Translations under genes and position numbers: made by a program
Shown here: in pieces, positions 35,459-45,410 of the stretch
How the letters are laid out: each line of letters begins with the position of its first letter
How positions within the stretch are numbered: position 1 is the stretch's first letter
Source: JABSQH01 sp965230015
GTDB taxonomy: Bacteria; Actinomycetota; Acidimicrobiia; Acidimicrobiales; Ilumatobacteraceae
Direction of reading: 5' to 3'
DNA length: 64,000 bases
Assembly (NCBI GenBank): GCA_965230015.1
Contig: CBDDKF010000014.1
Coordinates: 1 to 64,000, forward strand
The notes under the pieces: model-generated
What the model saw: only the letters and a program-made list of their open reading frames with translations
The model's database searches: none
What the model was told of the DNA's origin: nothing

Positions 35459-35803
35459 GGAGAGTCTTCGCTGAAGAAGCCAGGCTCACCGGCACGATCG
35501 CCGAGGTGCCGAGCGATCATTGACCAGCTATCCATCGGGACGTCGGTCCCGAGTGCGTCCTGTTGTGGACAGCGGCGTGCGGTCACCTCGACGGTTCAGA
35601 TCGACGTCCTGATCGACAGCGCAACTCCTCTGAAGACAGCGTCGCCTACCTCGATGAGCGGATGCGCCGCCTCGAATGTCGCGCCGCCCGATGCCCTGGC
35701 GTCGTCTGATGCCGAGATTCGGGGATATGGGGTCTTGACGGATTCGCTGTTGTGCTGGCAGGATTTCGGTCAATAGATCGGTGCTGTTCGGGGTGGGGGC
35801 CTC
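35459..35803. promoter_or_regulatory. Chromosomal intergenic region before the large repeat protein
   Basis: 345 bp without a supported gene. A TTGACG at 35735-35740 with CAGGAT 18 bases on is a weak -35/-10 candidate for the gene at 35804. GGGGTGGGGG just before the ATG may serve as ribosome site. Nothing else seen. Confidence 0.3.
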
Positions 35804-38800
35804 ATGTTGTGCTGGAATCGGTGGGTTGTCGTTCTGGTGGTGGGGTTGCCGATCGTGGTGGCTTCCGATGGTGTGGGGGTGGCGGCGACCTCGTTTACGT
35901 CGGGTATCGACGTTTCCACGACCGCCAATGCCGCCCGGTCGGTGGTGGCGGCTGATTTCGACAATGACGGGGATGTCGATTTGGTGTCGGCCAGCTCCGG
36001 TGATGACACGATTGCGTGGTATGAGAATGACGGTTCGGGGGTGTTCTCGACCGGCACCGACATCTCAACGACCGCCGACAATGCCTGGTCGGTGACGGCA
36101 GCTGACTTGGACAACGATGGGGATGTCGATCTTGCGTCGGCCAGCGCCAGCGATGACACGATCGCGTGGTACGAGAATGACGGTTCGGGTGGGTTCACGA
36201 CCGGTACTGATATCTCGACGTCAGCCGATGGCGCACGGTCGGTGGTTGCGGCTGATTTGGACAATGACGGGGATGTCGATTTGGCGTCGGCCAGCTTCTT
36301 CGATGACACGATTGCGTGGTACGAGAACACCGGTTCGGGCGTGTTCACGACCGGCACCAACATCTCCACCTCGGCCGATGGTGCGCAGTCGGTGGTGGCG
36401 GCTGATCTAGACAACGATGGGGATGTCGATTTGGCGTCGGCCAGCTCCAACGATGACACCATCGCGTGGTACGAGAACGATGGTTCGGGTGGGTTCACGG
36501 CCGGCACTGACATCTCCACCACTGCCGACAGCGCGCAGTCGGTGGTTGCGGCTGATTTGGACAATGACGGGGATGTCGATTTGGCGTCGGCCAGCTTCTT
36601 TGATGACACGATTGCGTGGTACGAGAACGATGGTTCGGGAGTGTTCACGACCGGTACTGATATCTCCACGTCAGCGAATGGCGCTCAGTCGGTGACGGCG
36701 GCTGACCTGGACAATGATGGGGACGTCGATCTGGCGTCGGCCAGCGTCATTGATGACACGATTGCGTGGTACGAGAATGACGGGTCGGGGGTGTTCACCA
36801 CCGGTACCGACGTCGCTACCACCGCGGACGGTGCCCATTCGGTGACTGCGGGGGATTTTGACGATGACGGTGATGTCGACTTGGCGTCGGCCAGCGTCAA
36901 CGATGACACGATCGCCTGGTACGAGAACATGCTTGTCCGCCCCGACCGCACCTTCACGACCGGCACCAACATCGCCACCACCGCCGATAGCGCCCAGTCG
37001 GTGACGGCGGCTGATTTGGACAATGACGGTGATATCGATCTGGCGTCGGCGAGCTTTAACGATGACACGATTGCGTGGTACGAGAACACCGGGTCGGGTT
37101 TGTTCACGACCGGCACCAACATCGCTACTACTGCGAACGGCGCCCAGTCGGTGACGGCGGCTGATTTGGACAATGACGGTGATATCGATCTGGCTTCCGC
37201 CAGCATTTTCGATGACACGATTGCGTGGTACGAGAACACGGGATCGGGCGTGTTCACGACCGGCACCAACATCGCTACTACCGCCGACGGCGCTGCGTCT
37301 GTGACAGCGGCTGATTTGGACAATGACGGGGATGTCGATCTGGCTTCGGCCAGCATTTTTGATGGTGCTATTGCGTGGTACGAGAACGATGGGTCGGGTG
37401 TGTTCACGACCGGTACCGATATCGCAACCGGCGCGAGCTTCGTCCAGTCGGTAGTTGCTGCCGATTTGGACAATGACGGGGATGTCGATCTTGCGTCGGC
37501 CAGCTTCGGCGATGACACGATTGCGTGGTACGAGAACACCGGGTCGGGTGTGTTCACGACCGGCACCAGTATCACCACCGCTGCCGACGGCGCCGTGTCG
37601 GTGACTGCGGCCGACTTGGACAACGACGGCGACATCGACCTGGCTTCAGCCAGCATCGGCGATGACACGATCGCCTGGTACGAGAACGATGGGTCGGGTG
37701 TGTTCACGACCGGCACCGAGATCTCCACCACCGCCGACGGTCCTTCGTCAGTGACCGCAGCAGACCTGAACAACGACGGCGACATCGACCTGGCTTCAGC
37801 CAGCATCAGCGATGACACGATCGCCTGGTACGAGAACGACGGGTCGGGTGTGTTCACGACCGGGACCGACATCGCCAACAGCGCAAACGAGGCTCAGTCG
37901 GTAGCCGCCGCTGATCTGGACAACGACGGTGACATCGACCTTGCTTCCGCGAGCTCCTTTGATGACACGATTGCGTGGTACGAGAACATCGTCGCCCTCG
38001 ATCCGGTGGTGGATGCCGGTGGTCCGTACAGCGTCGTTGGCGGCGGGAGTGTGGCGCTGGCGGCGAGCGCCTCGGATCCTGATGGTGGGGTGGTCACCGT
38101 TCAGTGGGACTTTGATGATGACGGTGTGTTCGACGATGCGACCGGTTTGACACCGTCGTTCGACTCGTCGGTGTTTGGGGCGGTTGGTGTGAACACGGTG
38201 TCGGCGAGGGTGACCGATGATGAGGGTGCGACGGCGACTGATACCGCAACGGTGACGATCACGGTTGATCCGGTGGTGGATGCGGGTGGCCCGTACACGG
38301 TTCCTGATGGCGCGACGGTGGATCTTGCGGCGTCGGCGTCGGATCCCGATGGCGGGCTGGTGACGGTGGAGTGGGATTTCGATGACGATGGCGTGTTCGG
38401 TGACGCCGTCGGTCTCACGCCGTCCTACGACTCGTCGGTGTTTGGGGCGGTTGGTGTGAACACGGTGTCGGCGAGGGTGACTGATGATGAGGGAGCGACG
38501 GCGACGGATTCTGCGTCGGTGTTGGTGGCGGTTGATCCGGTGGTGGATGCGGGCGGTCCGTACACGGTTCCTGATGGCGCGACGGTGGATCTGGCCGCGA
38601 GCGCGTCGGATGCTGATGGTGGGGTCGTCACCGTTGAGTGGGACTTTGATGGTGATGGTGTGTTTGATGACGCCACGGGTTTGACGCCGTCGTTTGACTC
38701 GTCGGTGTTTGGCGCGGTGGGTGTGAACACGGTCAGTGCGCGGGTGACTGATGATGAGGGAGCGACGGCGACGGATTCTGCTTCGGTGTTGGTCACGGTT

Positions 38801-41800
38801 GATCCGGTGGTGGATGCGGGTGGTCCGTACACGGTTCCTGATGGCGCGACGGTGGATCTTGCGGCGTCGGCGTCGGATCCCGATGGCGGGGTCGTCACCG
38901 TCGATTGGGATCTTGATGCTGATGGTGTGTTCGATGACGCCACGGGTTCGACGCCGTCGTTTGACTCGTCGGTGTTTGGCGCGGTGGGTGTGAACACGGT
39001 GACCGCGCAGGTGACTGATGATGAGGGCGCCACGGCAACGGACACTGCGTCGGTGTTGGTGGCGGTTGATCCGGTGGTCGATGCCGGCGGGCCCTACAGC
39101 GTTAGTGACGGTGACACCGTGGATCTCGCGGCATCGGCGTCGGATGCCGATGGCGGGCTAGTGACGGTCGAGTGGGATTTCGACAGCGATGGCGTGTTCG
39201 GTGACGCCGTCGGTCTCACGCCGTCCTACGACTCGTCGGTGTTTGGTGCGGTTGGTGTGAACACGGTGTCGGCGCGGGTGACTGATGATGAGGGTGCGAC
39301 GGCAACGGACACTGCGTCGGTGTTCGTGGCGGTTGATCCGGTGGTGGATGCGGGTGGTCCGTACACGGTTGCTGAAGGTGGGACGGTGGATCTCGCGGCG
39401 TCGGCGTCGGATGCTGATGGTGGGGTGGTGACGGTGGAGTGGGACTTTGATGACGATGGTGTGTTCGATGACGCGGTTGGCCTCACGCCGTCCTACGACT
39501 CGACGGTGTTTGGTTCGCCGGGTGTGAACTTGGTGTCGGCGCGGGTGACTGATGATGAGGGCGCCACGGCGACGGACACCGCGACAGTGACGGTCACGGT
39601 TGATCCGGTGGTCGATGCCGGCGGGCCCTACAGCGTTAGTGACGGTGACACCGTGGATCTCGCGGCGTCGGCGTCGGATCCCGATGGTGGGCTGGTGACG
39701 GTGGAGTGGGACTTCGACAGCGATGGCGTGTTCGATGACGCCACGGGTTTGACACCCGCTTATGACAGCGCGGTGTTTGGGGCGGTTGGTGTGAACACGG
39801 TGACCGCGCGGGTGACCGATGATGAGGGCGCGACGGCAACGGATTCTGCATCGGTGACGGTCACGGTTGATCCGGTGGTGGATGCGGGTGGTCCGTACAC
39901 GGTTCCTGATGGCGCGACGGTGGATCTCGCCGCCAGCGCGTCGGACCCTGATGGTGGGGTCGTCACCGTGGAGTGGGACTTCGACAGCGATGGTGTGTTC
40001 GATGACGCCACGGGTTTGACACCCGCTTATGACAGCGCGGTGTTTGGGGCGGTTGGTGTGAACACGGTGACCGCGCGGGTGACCGATGATGAGGGCGCCA
40101 CCGCTACGGATACTGCAACGGTGGCGATCACTGTCGATCCGGTCGCGGATGCGGGCGGGCCCTACACGGTTGCTGACGGTGACACCGTCGTGCTCGCGGC
40201 GTCGGCGTCGGATCCTGATGGTGGGGTGGTGACCGTTGAGTGGGACTTCGACAGCGATGGCGTGTTTGATGACGCCACCGGTCTCACACCGTCGTTTGAT
40301 AGCGCGGTGTTTGGTGCGGTTGGTGTGAACTCGGTGTCGGCGCGGGTGACTGATGATGAGGGCGCGACGGCGACGGACACCGCGACAGTGACGGTCACGG
40401 TTGATCCGGTGGTGGATGCGGGTGGCCCGTATGTGGTTCCTGATGGTGGGACAGTGGGTCTCGCGGCGTCGGCGTCGGATCCTGATGGCGGGGTCGTGAC
40501 CGTTGACTGGGACTTCGACAGCGACGGTGTGTTTGATGACGCCACCGGTCTCACACCGTCGTTTGATAGCGCGGTGTTTGGTGCGGTGGGTGTGAACACG
40601 GTGTCGGCGAGGGCGACTGATGATGAGGGTGCGACGGCGACGGATTCTGCGTCGGTGTTGGTGGCGGTTGATCCGGTGGTGGATGCGGGTGGCCCGTACA
40701 CGGTTCCTGATGGTGGGACGGTGGATCTCGCCGCCAGCGCGTCGGATCCTGATGGTGGGTTGGTGACGGTGGAGTGGGACTTTGATGATGATGGTGTGTT
40801 CGATGACGCCACGGGTTTGACACCGGCGTTTGACTCGTCGGTGTTTGGTTCGCCGGGTGTGAACACGGTGTCGGCGCGGGTGACTGATGATGAGGGCGCG
40901 ACCGCGACCGATGTGGCGTCGGTGACGGTCACTGTTGATCCGGTGGTGGATGCGGGCGGCCCCTACAGCGTTAGTGACGGTGACGCCGTGGTGCTCGCGG
41001 CGTCGGCGTCGGATGCTGATGGCGGGGTCGTCACCGTTGACTGGGACTTCGATGACGATGGCGTGTTCGATGATGCGGTTGGCCTCACGCCGTCCTACGA
41101 CTCGACGGTGTTTGGGGCGGTTGGTGTGAACACGGTGTCGGCGCGGGTGACTGATGATGAGGGCGCCACCGCGGCTGACAACGCAACGGTGACGGTCACG
41201 GTTGATCCGGTGGTGGATGCGGGTGGTCCGTACACGGTTCCTGATGGCGGCGCGGTGGATCTTGGGGCGTCGGCGTCGGATCCTGATGGCGGGGTGGTCA
41301 CCGTGGAGTGGGACTTCGATGACGATGGTGTGTTCGACGACGCCCCGGGCTTGACACCGTCGTTCGACACATCGCTGTTTGGGTCGGTGGGTGTGAACAC
41401 GGTGACCGCGCGGGTGACCGATGATGAGGGCGCGACCGCGACCGATGTGGCGACAGTGACGGTCACGGTTGACCCGACGGTGGATGCGGGTGGTCCCTAC
41501 ACGGTTCCTGATGGTGACACCGTGGTGCTCGCCGCCAGCGCGTCGGATCCCGACGGTGGGGTAGTGACAGTTGAGTGGGACTTCGATGACGATGGTGTGT
41601 TCGACGACGCCACCGGTCTCACACCGTCATTCGACACATCACTGTTTGGTGCGGTTGGTGCGAACGCGGTGACCGCGCGGGCGACCGATGATGAGGGCGC
41701 TACCGCTACCGATGTGGCGACGGTGACGATCACTGTCGATCCGGTGGTGGATGGGGAGGTGTTTGTGTCGTTGACGCCGGCGCGGTTCGCGGATTCTCGT

Positions 41801-42877
41801 GATGAGTTGACGGTTGATGGTTTGTTCCGTGATACCGGTGTTCGTGTGGGGGGCACGGTGTGGGAGATCGATGTTGCGGGGCGTGGGTTGGTTCCGGGTG
41901 ATGCGGTGGCTGCGGTGATGAATGTGACTGCTGTTGATGGTGTTCGGCGGGGGTTTGCGACTGTGTTTCCGTGTGGGGCGTTGCCGTTGGCGTCGAGTGT
42001 CAACTTTGCTGCTGGGAGTGTTGATCCCAATGAGGTGATCGCCAAGTTGTCTGGTGATGGGACGGTGTGTGTGTTCACGTCGGCTGATGTTCATGTGGTG
42101 GTCGATGTGGTTGGTTATGCAACGGCGGGGTCGTCGTATGTGGCGTTGGCTCCGACTCGGTACGCCGATAGCCGTGACGAGGACACGTTTGATGACGGTT
42201 TCCGCGATACGGGGGTGCGTGGGGGCGACAGTGTGTGGGAGATCGATGTTGCTGGGCGTGGTGATGTGCCGGTTGGTGTGGACACGGTGGTGATGAATGT
42301 CACCGCCGTTGGTGGTCCGGTGCGGGGGTTCGTCACGGTGTTTCCGTGTGGCACGTTGCCGTTGGCGTCAAGTTTGAACTTTGCGCCGGGTGAGGTCGTT
42401 CCGAACGAGTTGGTCGCCAAGCTGTCTGATGATGGGACGGTGTGTGTGTACACGCTCCGGCCTGCTGACATTGTGGTTGATGTGGTCGGTTACATCGATC
42501 CGCCAGCAGCGTTGTCGGCGATCACTCCGACACGGTTCGCGGACTCGCGCGACGAGGCCACGTTCGATAACGCGTTTCGCGATACCGGTGTTCGTGTGGG
42601 TGGCAGCGTGTGGGAGATCGACATTGCTGGACGTGGTGCTGTCCCTGTCGATGCGACCCAGGCGGTGATGAACGTCACTGCAGTTGCTGGGCCGGAGCGC
42701 GGGTTTGCGACTGTGTACCCGTGCGGTGATCGGCCATTGGCGTCAAGTCTGAACTACCTGCCCGGCCAGACCGTGGCAAACGAGCTGATCGCCAAGCTCT
42801 CCGCGGACGGCACGATCTGCATCTACACCCAAGCCAACACCGACCTCATCGTCGACATCGTCGCCCACAACGGATAA
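35804..42877 (+). CDS. Giant secreted repeat protein (FG-GAP-like x14, PKD x14, C-terminal x3)
   Basis: 2357 residues. Signal peptide residues 1-28 (VVVLVVGLPIVVASDGVGVAA). Residues 31-732: 14 repeats of about 50 residues with D-x-D-N-D-G-D calcium-type loops and DDTIAWYEN, the FG-GAP/VCBS beta-propeller pattern, enough for two seven-bladed propellers. Residues 733-1978: 14 PKD-type beta-sandwich domains of about 89 residues, each VDAGGPY to VTDDEGATATD. Residues 1979-2357: three domains of about 125 residues starting TPxRxADSRDE and ending VVDVVGY. No catalytic motif. Likely a calcium-dependent adhesin or cell-surface stalk. Unusually uniform repeats suggest recent internal duplication. First chromosomal gene after the ICE. 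Confidence 0.9.
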   Translation: MLCWNRWVVVLVVGLPIVVASDGVGVAATSFTSGIDVSTTANAARSVVAADFDNDGDVDLVSASSGDDTIAWYENDGSGVFSTGTDISTTADNAWSVTAADLDNDGDVDLASASASDDTIAWYENDGSGGFTTGTDISTSADGARSVVAADLDNDGDVDLASASFFDDTIAWYENTGSGVFTTGTNISTSADGAQSVVAADLDNDGDVDLASASSNDDTIAWYENDGSGGFTAGTDISTTADSAQSVVAADLDNDGDVDLASASFFDDTIAWYENDGSGVFTTGTDISTSANGAQSVTAADLDNDGDVDLASASVIDDTIAWYENDGSGVFTTGTDVATTADGAHSVTAGDFDDDGDVDLASASVNDDTIAWYENMLVRPDRTFTTGTNIATTADSAQSVTAADLDNDGDIDLASASFNDDTIAWYENTGSGLFTTGTNIATTANGAQSVTAADLDNDGDIDLASASIFDDTIAWYENTGSGVFTTGTNIATTADGAASVTAADLDNDGDVDLASASIFDGAIAWYENDGSGVFTTGTDIATGASFVQSVVAADLDNDGDVDLASASFGDDTIAWYENTGSGVFTTGTSITTAADGAVSVTAADLDNDGDIDLASASIGDDTIAWYENDGSGVFTTGTEISTTADGPSSVTAADLNNDGDIDLASASISDDTIAWYENDGSGVFTTGTDIANSANEAQSVAAADLDNDGDIDLASASSFDDTIAWYENIVALDPVVDAGGPYSVVGGGSVALAASASDPDGGVVTVQWDFDDDGVFDDATGLTPSFDSSVFGAVGVNTVSARVTDDEGATATDTATVTITVDPVVDAGGPYTVPDGATVDLAASASDPDGGLVTVEWDFDDDGVFGDAVGLTPSYDSSVFGAVGVNTVSARVTDDEGATATDSASVLVAVDPVVDAGGPYTVPDGATVDLAASASDADGGVVTVEWDFDGDGVFDDATGLTPSFDSSVFGAVGVNTVSARVTDDEGATATDSASVLVTVDPVVDAGGPYTVPDGATVDLAASASDPDGGVVTVDWDLDADGVFDDATGSTPSFDSSVFGAVGVNTVTAQVTDDEGATATDTASVLVAVDPVVDAGGPYSVSDGDTVDLAASASDADGGLVTVEWDFDSDGVFGDAVGLTPSYDSSVFGAVGVNTVSARVTDDEGATATDTASVFVAVDPVVDAGGPYTVAEGGTVDLAASASDADGGVVTVEWDFDDDGVFDDAVGLTPSYDSTVFGSPGVNLVSARVTDDEGATATDTATVTVTVDPVVDAGGPYSVSDGDTVDLAASASDPDGGLVTVEWDFDSDGVFDDATGLTPAYDSAVFGAVGVNTVTARVTDDEGATATDSASVTVTVDPVVDAGGPYTVPDGATVDLAASASDPDGGVVTVEWDFDSDGVFDDATGLTPAYDSAVFGAVGVNTVTARVTDDEGATATDTATVAITVDPVADAGGPYTVADGDTVVLAASASDPDGGVVTVEWDFDSDGVFDDATGLTPSFDSAVFGAVGVNSVSARVTDDEGATATDTATVTVTVDPVVDAGGPYVVPDGGTVGLAASASDPDGGVVTVDWDFDSDGVFDDATGLTPSFDSAVFGAVGVNTVSARATDDEGATATDSASVLVAVDPVVDAGGPYTVPDGGTVDLAASASDPDGGLVTVEWDFDDDGVFDDATGLTPAFDSSVFGSPGVNTVSARVTDDEGATATDVASVTVTVDPVVDAGGPYSVSDGDAVVLAASASDADGGVVTVDWDFDDDGVFDDAVGLTPSYDSTVFGAVGVNTVSARVTDDEGATAADNATVTVTVDPVVDAGGPYTVPDGGAVDLGASASDPDGGVVTVEWDFDDDGVFDDAPGLTPSFDTSLFGSVGVNTVTARVTDDEGATATDVATVTVTVDPTVDAGGPYTVPDGDTVVLAASASDPDGGVVTVEWDFDDDGVFDDATGLTPSFDTSLFGAVGANAVTARATDDEGATATDVATVTITVDPVVDGEVFVSLTPARFADSRDELTVDGLFRDTGVRVGGTVWEIDVAGRGLVPGDAVAAVMNVTAVDGVRRGFATVFPCGALPLASSVNFAAGSVDPNEVIAKLSGDGTVCVFTSADVHVVVDVVGYATAGSSYVALAPTRYADSRDEDTFDDGFRDTGVRGGDSVWEIDVAGRGDVPVGVDTVVMNVTAVGGPVRGFVTVFPCGTLPLASSLNFAPGEVVPNELVAKLSDDGTVCVYTLRPADIVVDVVGYIDPPAALSAITPTRFADSRDEATFDNAFRDTGVRVGGSVWEIDIAGRGAVPVDATQAVMNVTAVAGPERGFATVYPCGDRPLASSLNYLPGQTVANELIAKLSADGTICIYTQANTDLIVDIVAHNG
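35894..37999 (+). repeat. 14 tandem 150-bp coding repeats (FG-GAP-like)
   Basis: Each unit codes for about 50 residues: S-V-x-A-A-D-L-D-N-D-G-D-V/I-D-L-A-S-A-S, then DDTIAWYEN and F-T-T-G-T. Unit 7 carries a short insertion (MLVRPDRTF). Near identity of neighbouring units makes the region prone to copy-number change and assembly collapse. Confidence 0.9.
38000..41737 (+). repeat. 14 tandem 267-bp coding repeats (PKD domains)
   Basis: Units begin GATCCGGTGGTGGATGCG or close variants. Edge residues vary (TVPDG, SVSDG, TVAEG, TVADG), and the same variants recur at non-adjacent positions (units 5, 7 and 12 share SVSDGD), as expected from gene conversion or block duplication. Confidence 0.9.
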
Positions 42878-43114
42878 CTCGGCGCCGGTTTGGGACGGCC
42901 CGCTGTAGGCCCGGCCGAGGCGGTAGGGCCGCGAAACCCCGGTGCCGGCTCGATCGCTCCCAACCCTTGGGGGCGATGACTACGGCGCTTTGCGCAGTGT
43001 TACGTTCACGTGTCGAAGAGCGCAGCGGTCGGCGGTCAGGAGCATCCGCTGCGTTTCCCCACCCAAACCGGCGTGCGCCCATCACAACGATGGGACCCTG
43101 CACGCCCATCCGTC

Positions 43115-45022
43115 ATGCCGAGCGTTGTCACCATGCTCACGTTGAACCCGCGCCGAGGGCGCCCATCCCTGAAGCTCCTGCTGTCATTGAGCTTGCTCGC
43201 CGCCGCGGCGACGCTGTCCGTAGTTGTCCTGCCGCGTGCTGGCGCGATCGCTGACGAGACGTCGGAGCCGCCGCGGATCGCGGGCTACTGGGCCGACTGG
43301 GAGTACTGGTACAACTCCGATTTCACCCACGACAAGGTCGACTTCTCGCGGTTGACGCACGTGAACTACGCCTTTGCCTGGAACGACGAGAACGGCACGA
43401 TCTACCTGACCGATCGACACCTGTTCGGCGCAACCGGTGATCTCGGAGCGAGTTCGTTCTCAGGTGGGCCGGGTGGTGGCTCGGTCAAGTGCTCACCTCC
43501 CTTCTGGCACCCGTTCAGCGGCTTCGACTCGAGCCGACACGAGCCGGTGTGTCAGGGCTGGAACGATCACAACTCAGGTTTCGTGAAGTCGGTGCACGAC
43601 GGCGGCGCCAAGGCGATTCTGTCGATCGGTGGTTGGACGTTGTCGCACAAGGTGTCCGAGATGCTCGAGTCGCCGACCGCGCGAGCCAACTTCGTTGCGA
43701 GCTCAGCCGCGCTGATCACAGATTGGGGCTTTGACGGCATCGATCTCGACTTCGAGTACCCCGGCTACGCGCCGCACGGTGGGCGGCCGGCCGACAAGGC
43801 CAACTACGTACGGCTGCTGCAGGAGCTGCAGGCCGAGTTCGCAACGCTGGAGATCACCCTCGGCCGCGAAATCGAACTGACTGCCGCGGTGACGTGTGGG
43901 ACGTTCAACGCCGACAACGCCTACGACTACCCGAACGTCGTCGCCAATCTCGACTACATCAACTTGATGTCGTACGACCTCGGTGGTGACTGGGACCCCG
44001 TCGCACAACACAACTCGCCGCTGTACACCTACGACGGGCATCTCAACGCCGCCTTCTCCGCTGACGGCTGCGTCGATCATTGGATCGACAACGGTGCGCC
44101 CCGCGACAAGCTCGTGTTGGGAATGGCCCACTACGGCCGCGCCGTCGGCGGCGCTCGGGCGATCGGTGAACCACACACGGGTCATGACAGCGCCAACTGG
44201 TCCACCGGCGACACCGAGATCCGCTACTACGTGATCCACGACAAGATGCTCAACGACCCGTCGTTCCACACCGCCTACGACGCCGACGCCGCGACCCACT
44301 ACGGCTGGTTCGACGGAGGCGGGTTCATCTCGTTCGAGGACACCACCTCGATCGGACAACGCAGCCAGTACGTCATCGATGAGGACCTGGCCGGCGTGCT
44401 GATCTGGCAGCTACACGGCGGGATGATCGATGTTGACGGTTCATTCACCTACCCGCTCCTCGACGCAGCGGTCGGCGTCTTGCACGGCGCTACGTCGCCC
44501 ACGACAACGACGTCGACGACGAACCCGCCGGACACCACGACCTCACCGACGACGACTTCGCCACCCACGTCGACGCCATCGGCCAACGCCTGCGAACCGT
44601 TCGTTCAGCCGTATGCGCACACACCGCCCTACCAAACGGGCGACACGGTGCTCTTCGATGGCCAGGGATACACGTCGCAAGTCGACAACAACTCGTGGTC
44701 GCCCGCCGCTGCGCCTCAGCTCTGGGCATCGGCGGTCTGCGACGCCGTGGGCCCGAGCACGACGACAACGACGACGCCGCCGACCACCGCCGCGCCACCA
44801 ACCACAACGCCATCGACCACACCGGCACCCACGACGACGAGTACCACCACGCCCGACGGGGCCACCTGCACGCCGTTTGTGCAGCCCTACGCCGGCGACC
44901 CGGCGTACCAGGTAGGTGACAAGGTTGCATTCAACGGTCGCACCTACGAGTCGACGTTCTCGCCCAACTGGTGGTCACCGGCAGCGGCGCCGCAGTACTG
45001 GATCGAGACGACCTGCCCATAA
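43115..45022 (+). CDS. Secreted GH18 chitinase with two chitin-binding domains
   Basis: 635 residues from ATG 43115 (ATG 43133 is an equally good start). Signal peptide SLKLLLSLSLLAAAATLSVV. GH18 barrel: AGYWADWEYW (strand 1), AKAILSIGGWT, and the catalytic DGIDLDFEYP (DxxDxDxE, acid Glu near residue 214), then YINLMSYDLGG and GVLIWQLHGG. Two C-terminal CBM5/12-type modules, each with WSPAAAPQ-x-W and YQ-x-GD, are joined by Thr-rich linkers. Cleaves chitin outside the cell. The pair of aromatic-rich binding modules points to insoluble chitin. No regulatory site recognised upstream. Confidence 0.95.
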   Translation: MPSVVTMLTLNPRRGRPSLKLLLSLSLLAAAATLSVVVLPRAGAIADETSEPPRIAGYWADWEYWYNSDFTHDKVDFSRLTHVNYAFAWNDENGTIYLTDRHLFGATGDLGASSFSGGPGGGSVKCSPPFWHPFSGFDSSRHEPVCQGWNDHNSGFVKSVHDGGAKAILSIGGWTLSHKVSEMLESPTARANFVASSAALITDWGFDGIDLDFEYPGYAPHGGRPADKANYVRLLQELQAEFATLEITLGREIELTAAVTCGTFNADNAYDYPNVVANLDYINLMSYDLGGDWDPVAQHNSPLYTYDGHLNAAFSADGCVDHWIDNGAPRDKLVLGMAHYGRAVGGARAIGEPHTGHDSANWSTGDTEIRYYVIHDKMLNDPSFHTAYDADAATHYGWFDGGGFISFEDTTSIGQRSQYVIDEDLAGVLIWQLHGGMIDVDGSFTYPLLDAAVGVLHGATSPTTTTSTTNPPDTTTSPTTTSPPTSTPSANACEPFVQPYAHTPPYQTGDTVLFDGQGYTSQVDNNSWSPAAAPQLWASAVCDAVGPSTTTTTTPPTTAAPPTTTPSTTPAPTTTSTTTPDGATCTPFVQPYAGDPAYQVGDKVAFNGRTYESTFSPNWWSPAAAPQYWIETTCP

Positions 45023-45410
45023 ACCAGACGTTTAGACCAGCGTCCGAGCGGTGACGGCAACCCTCAAGTACTAGATGAGGGTATTGCGCGTTCCGTTGTC
45101 GTCGTGTGTCGCGGCCGATACGCCGCAGTTGGCAATCGGACCCGAGCGGTTCGCCGCGCGAGTGGGCCCGACCACGACGCGGATTGCGCGTTGGCGCCGG
45201 TCGCACGGTCACCCAGTGCGCAGGCGCCTCCTACGGGATCGCGTCCCGGAACCGCGTGGATCCACGGCCGCGCCATCTGTCGCTCGGGCGTCGAACACAC
45301 GGCTTGGCCGTCTTCGGAGACCATCCAACTCTGCCGTGCGCCGCCGATTTATGGTGGCTCGCACGCGGTCACTCGGGAGCGCGTCACCTGGTCGAGGAGG
45401 CCATCACATC
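45023..45410. other. Intergenic region, no gene supported
   Basis: 388 bp. CCCTCA (45061-45066)/TGAGGG (45076-45081) is a small dyad after the chitinase stop, too weak to call a terminator. ORFs here lack coding character. GAGGAGG at 45394-45400 is the ribosome site of the next gene. Confidence 0.4.

Noticed and set aside
36685..41466. Repetitive minus-strand ORFs opposite the giant repeat protein
   Set aside because: Shadows of the FG-GAP/PKD repeats; the repeated PSSSVTRA-like peptide is the reverse of VTDDEGATA codons.
42890..42960. GC-rich dyad after the giant protein as terminator
   Set aside because: The arms (GGCGCCGGTTT and AAACCCCGGTGCC) match only partly and are interrupted; not strong enough to call.
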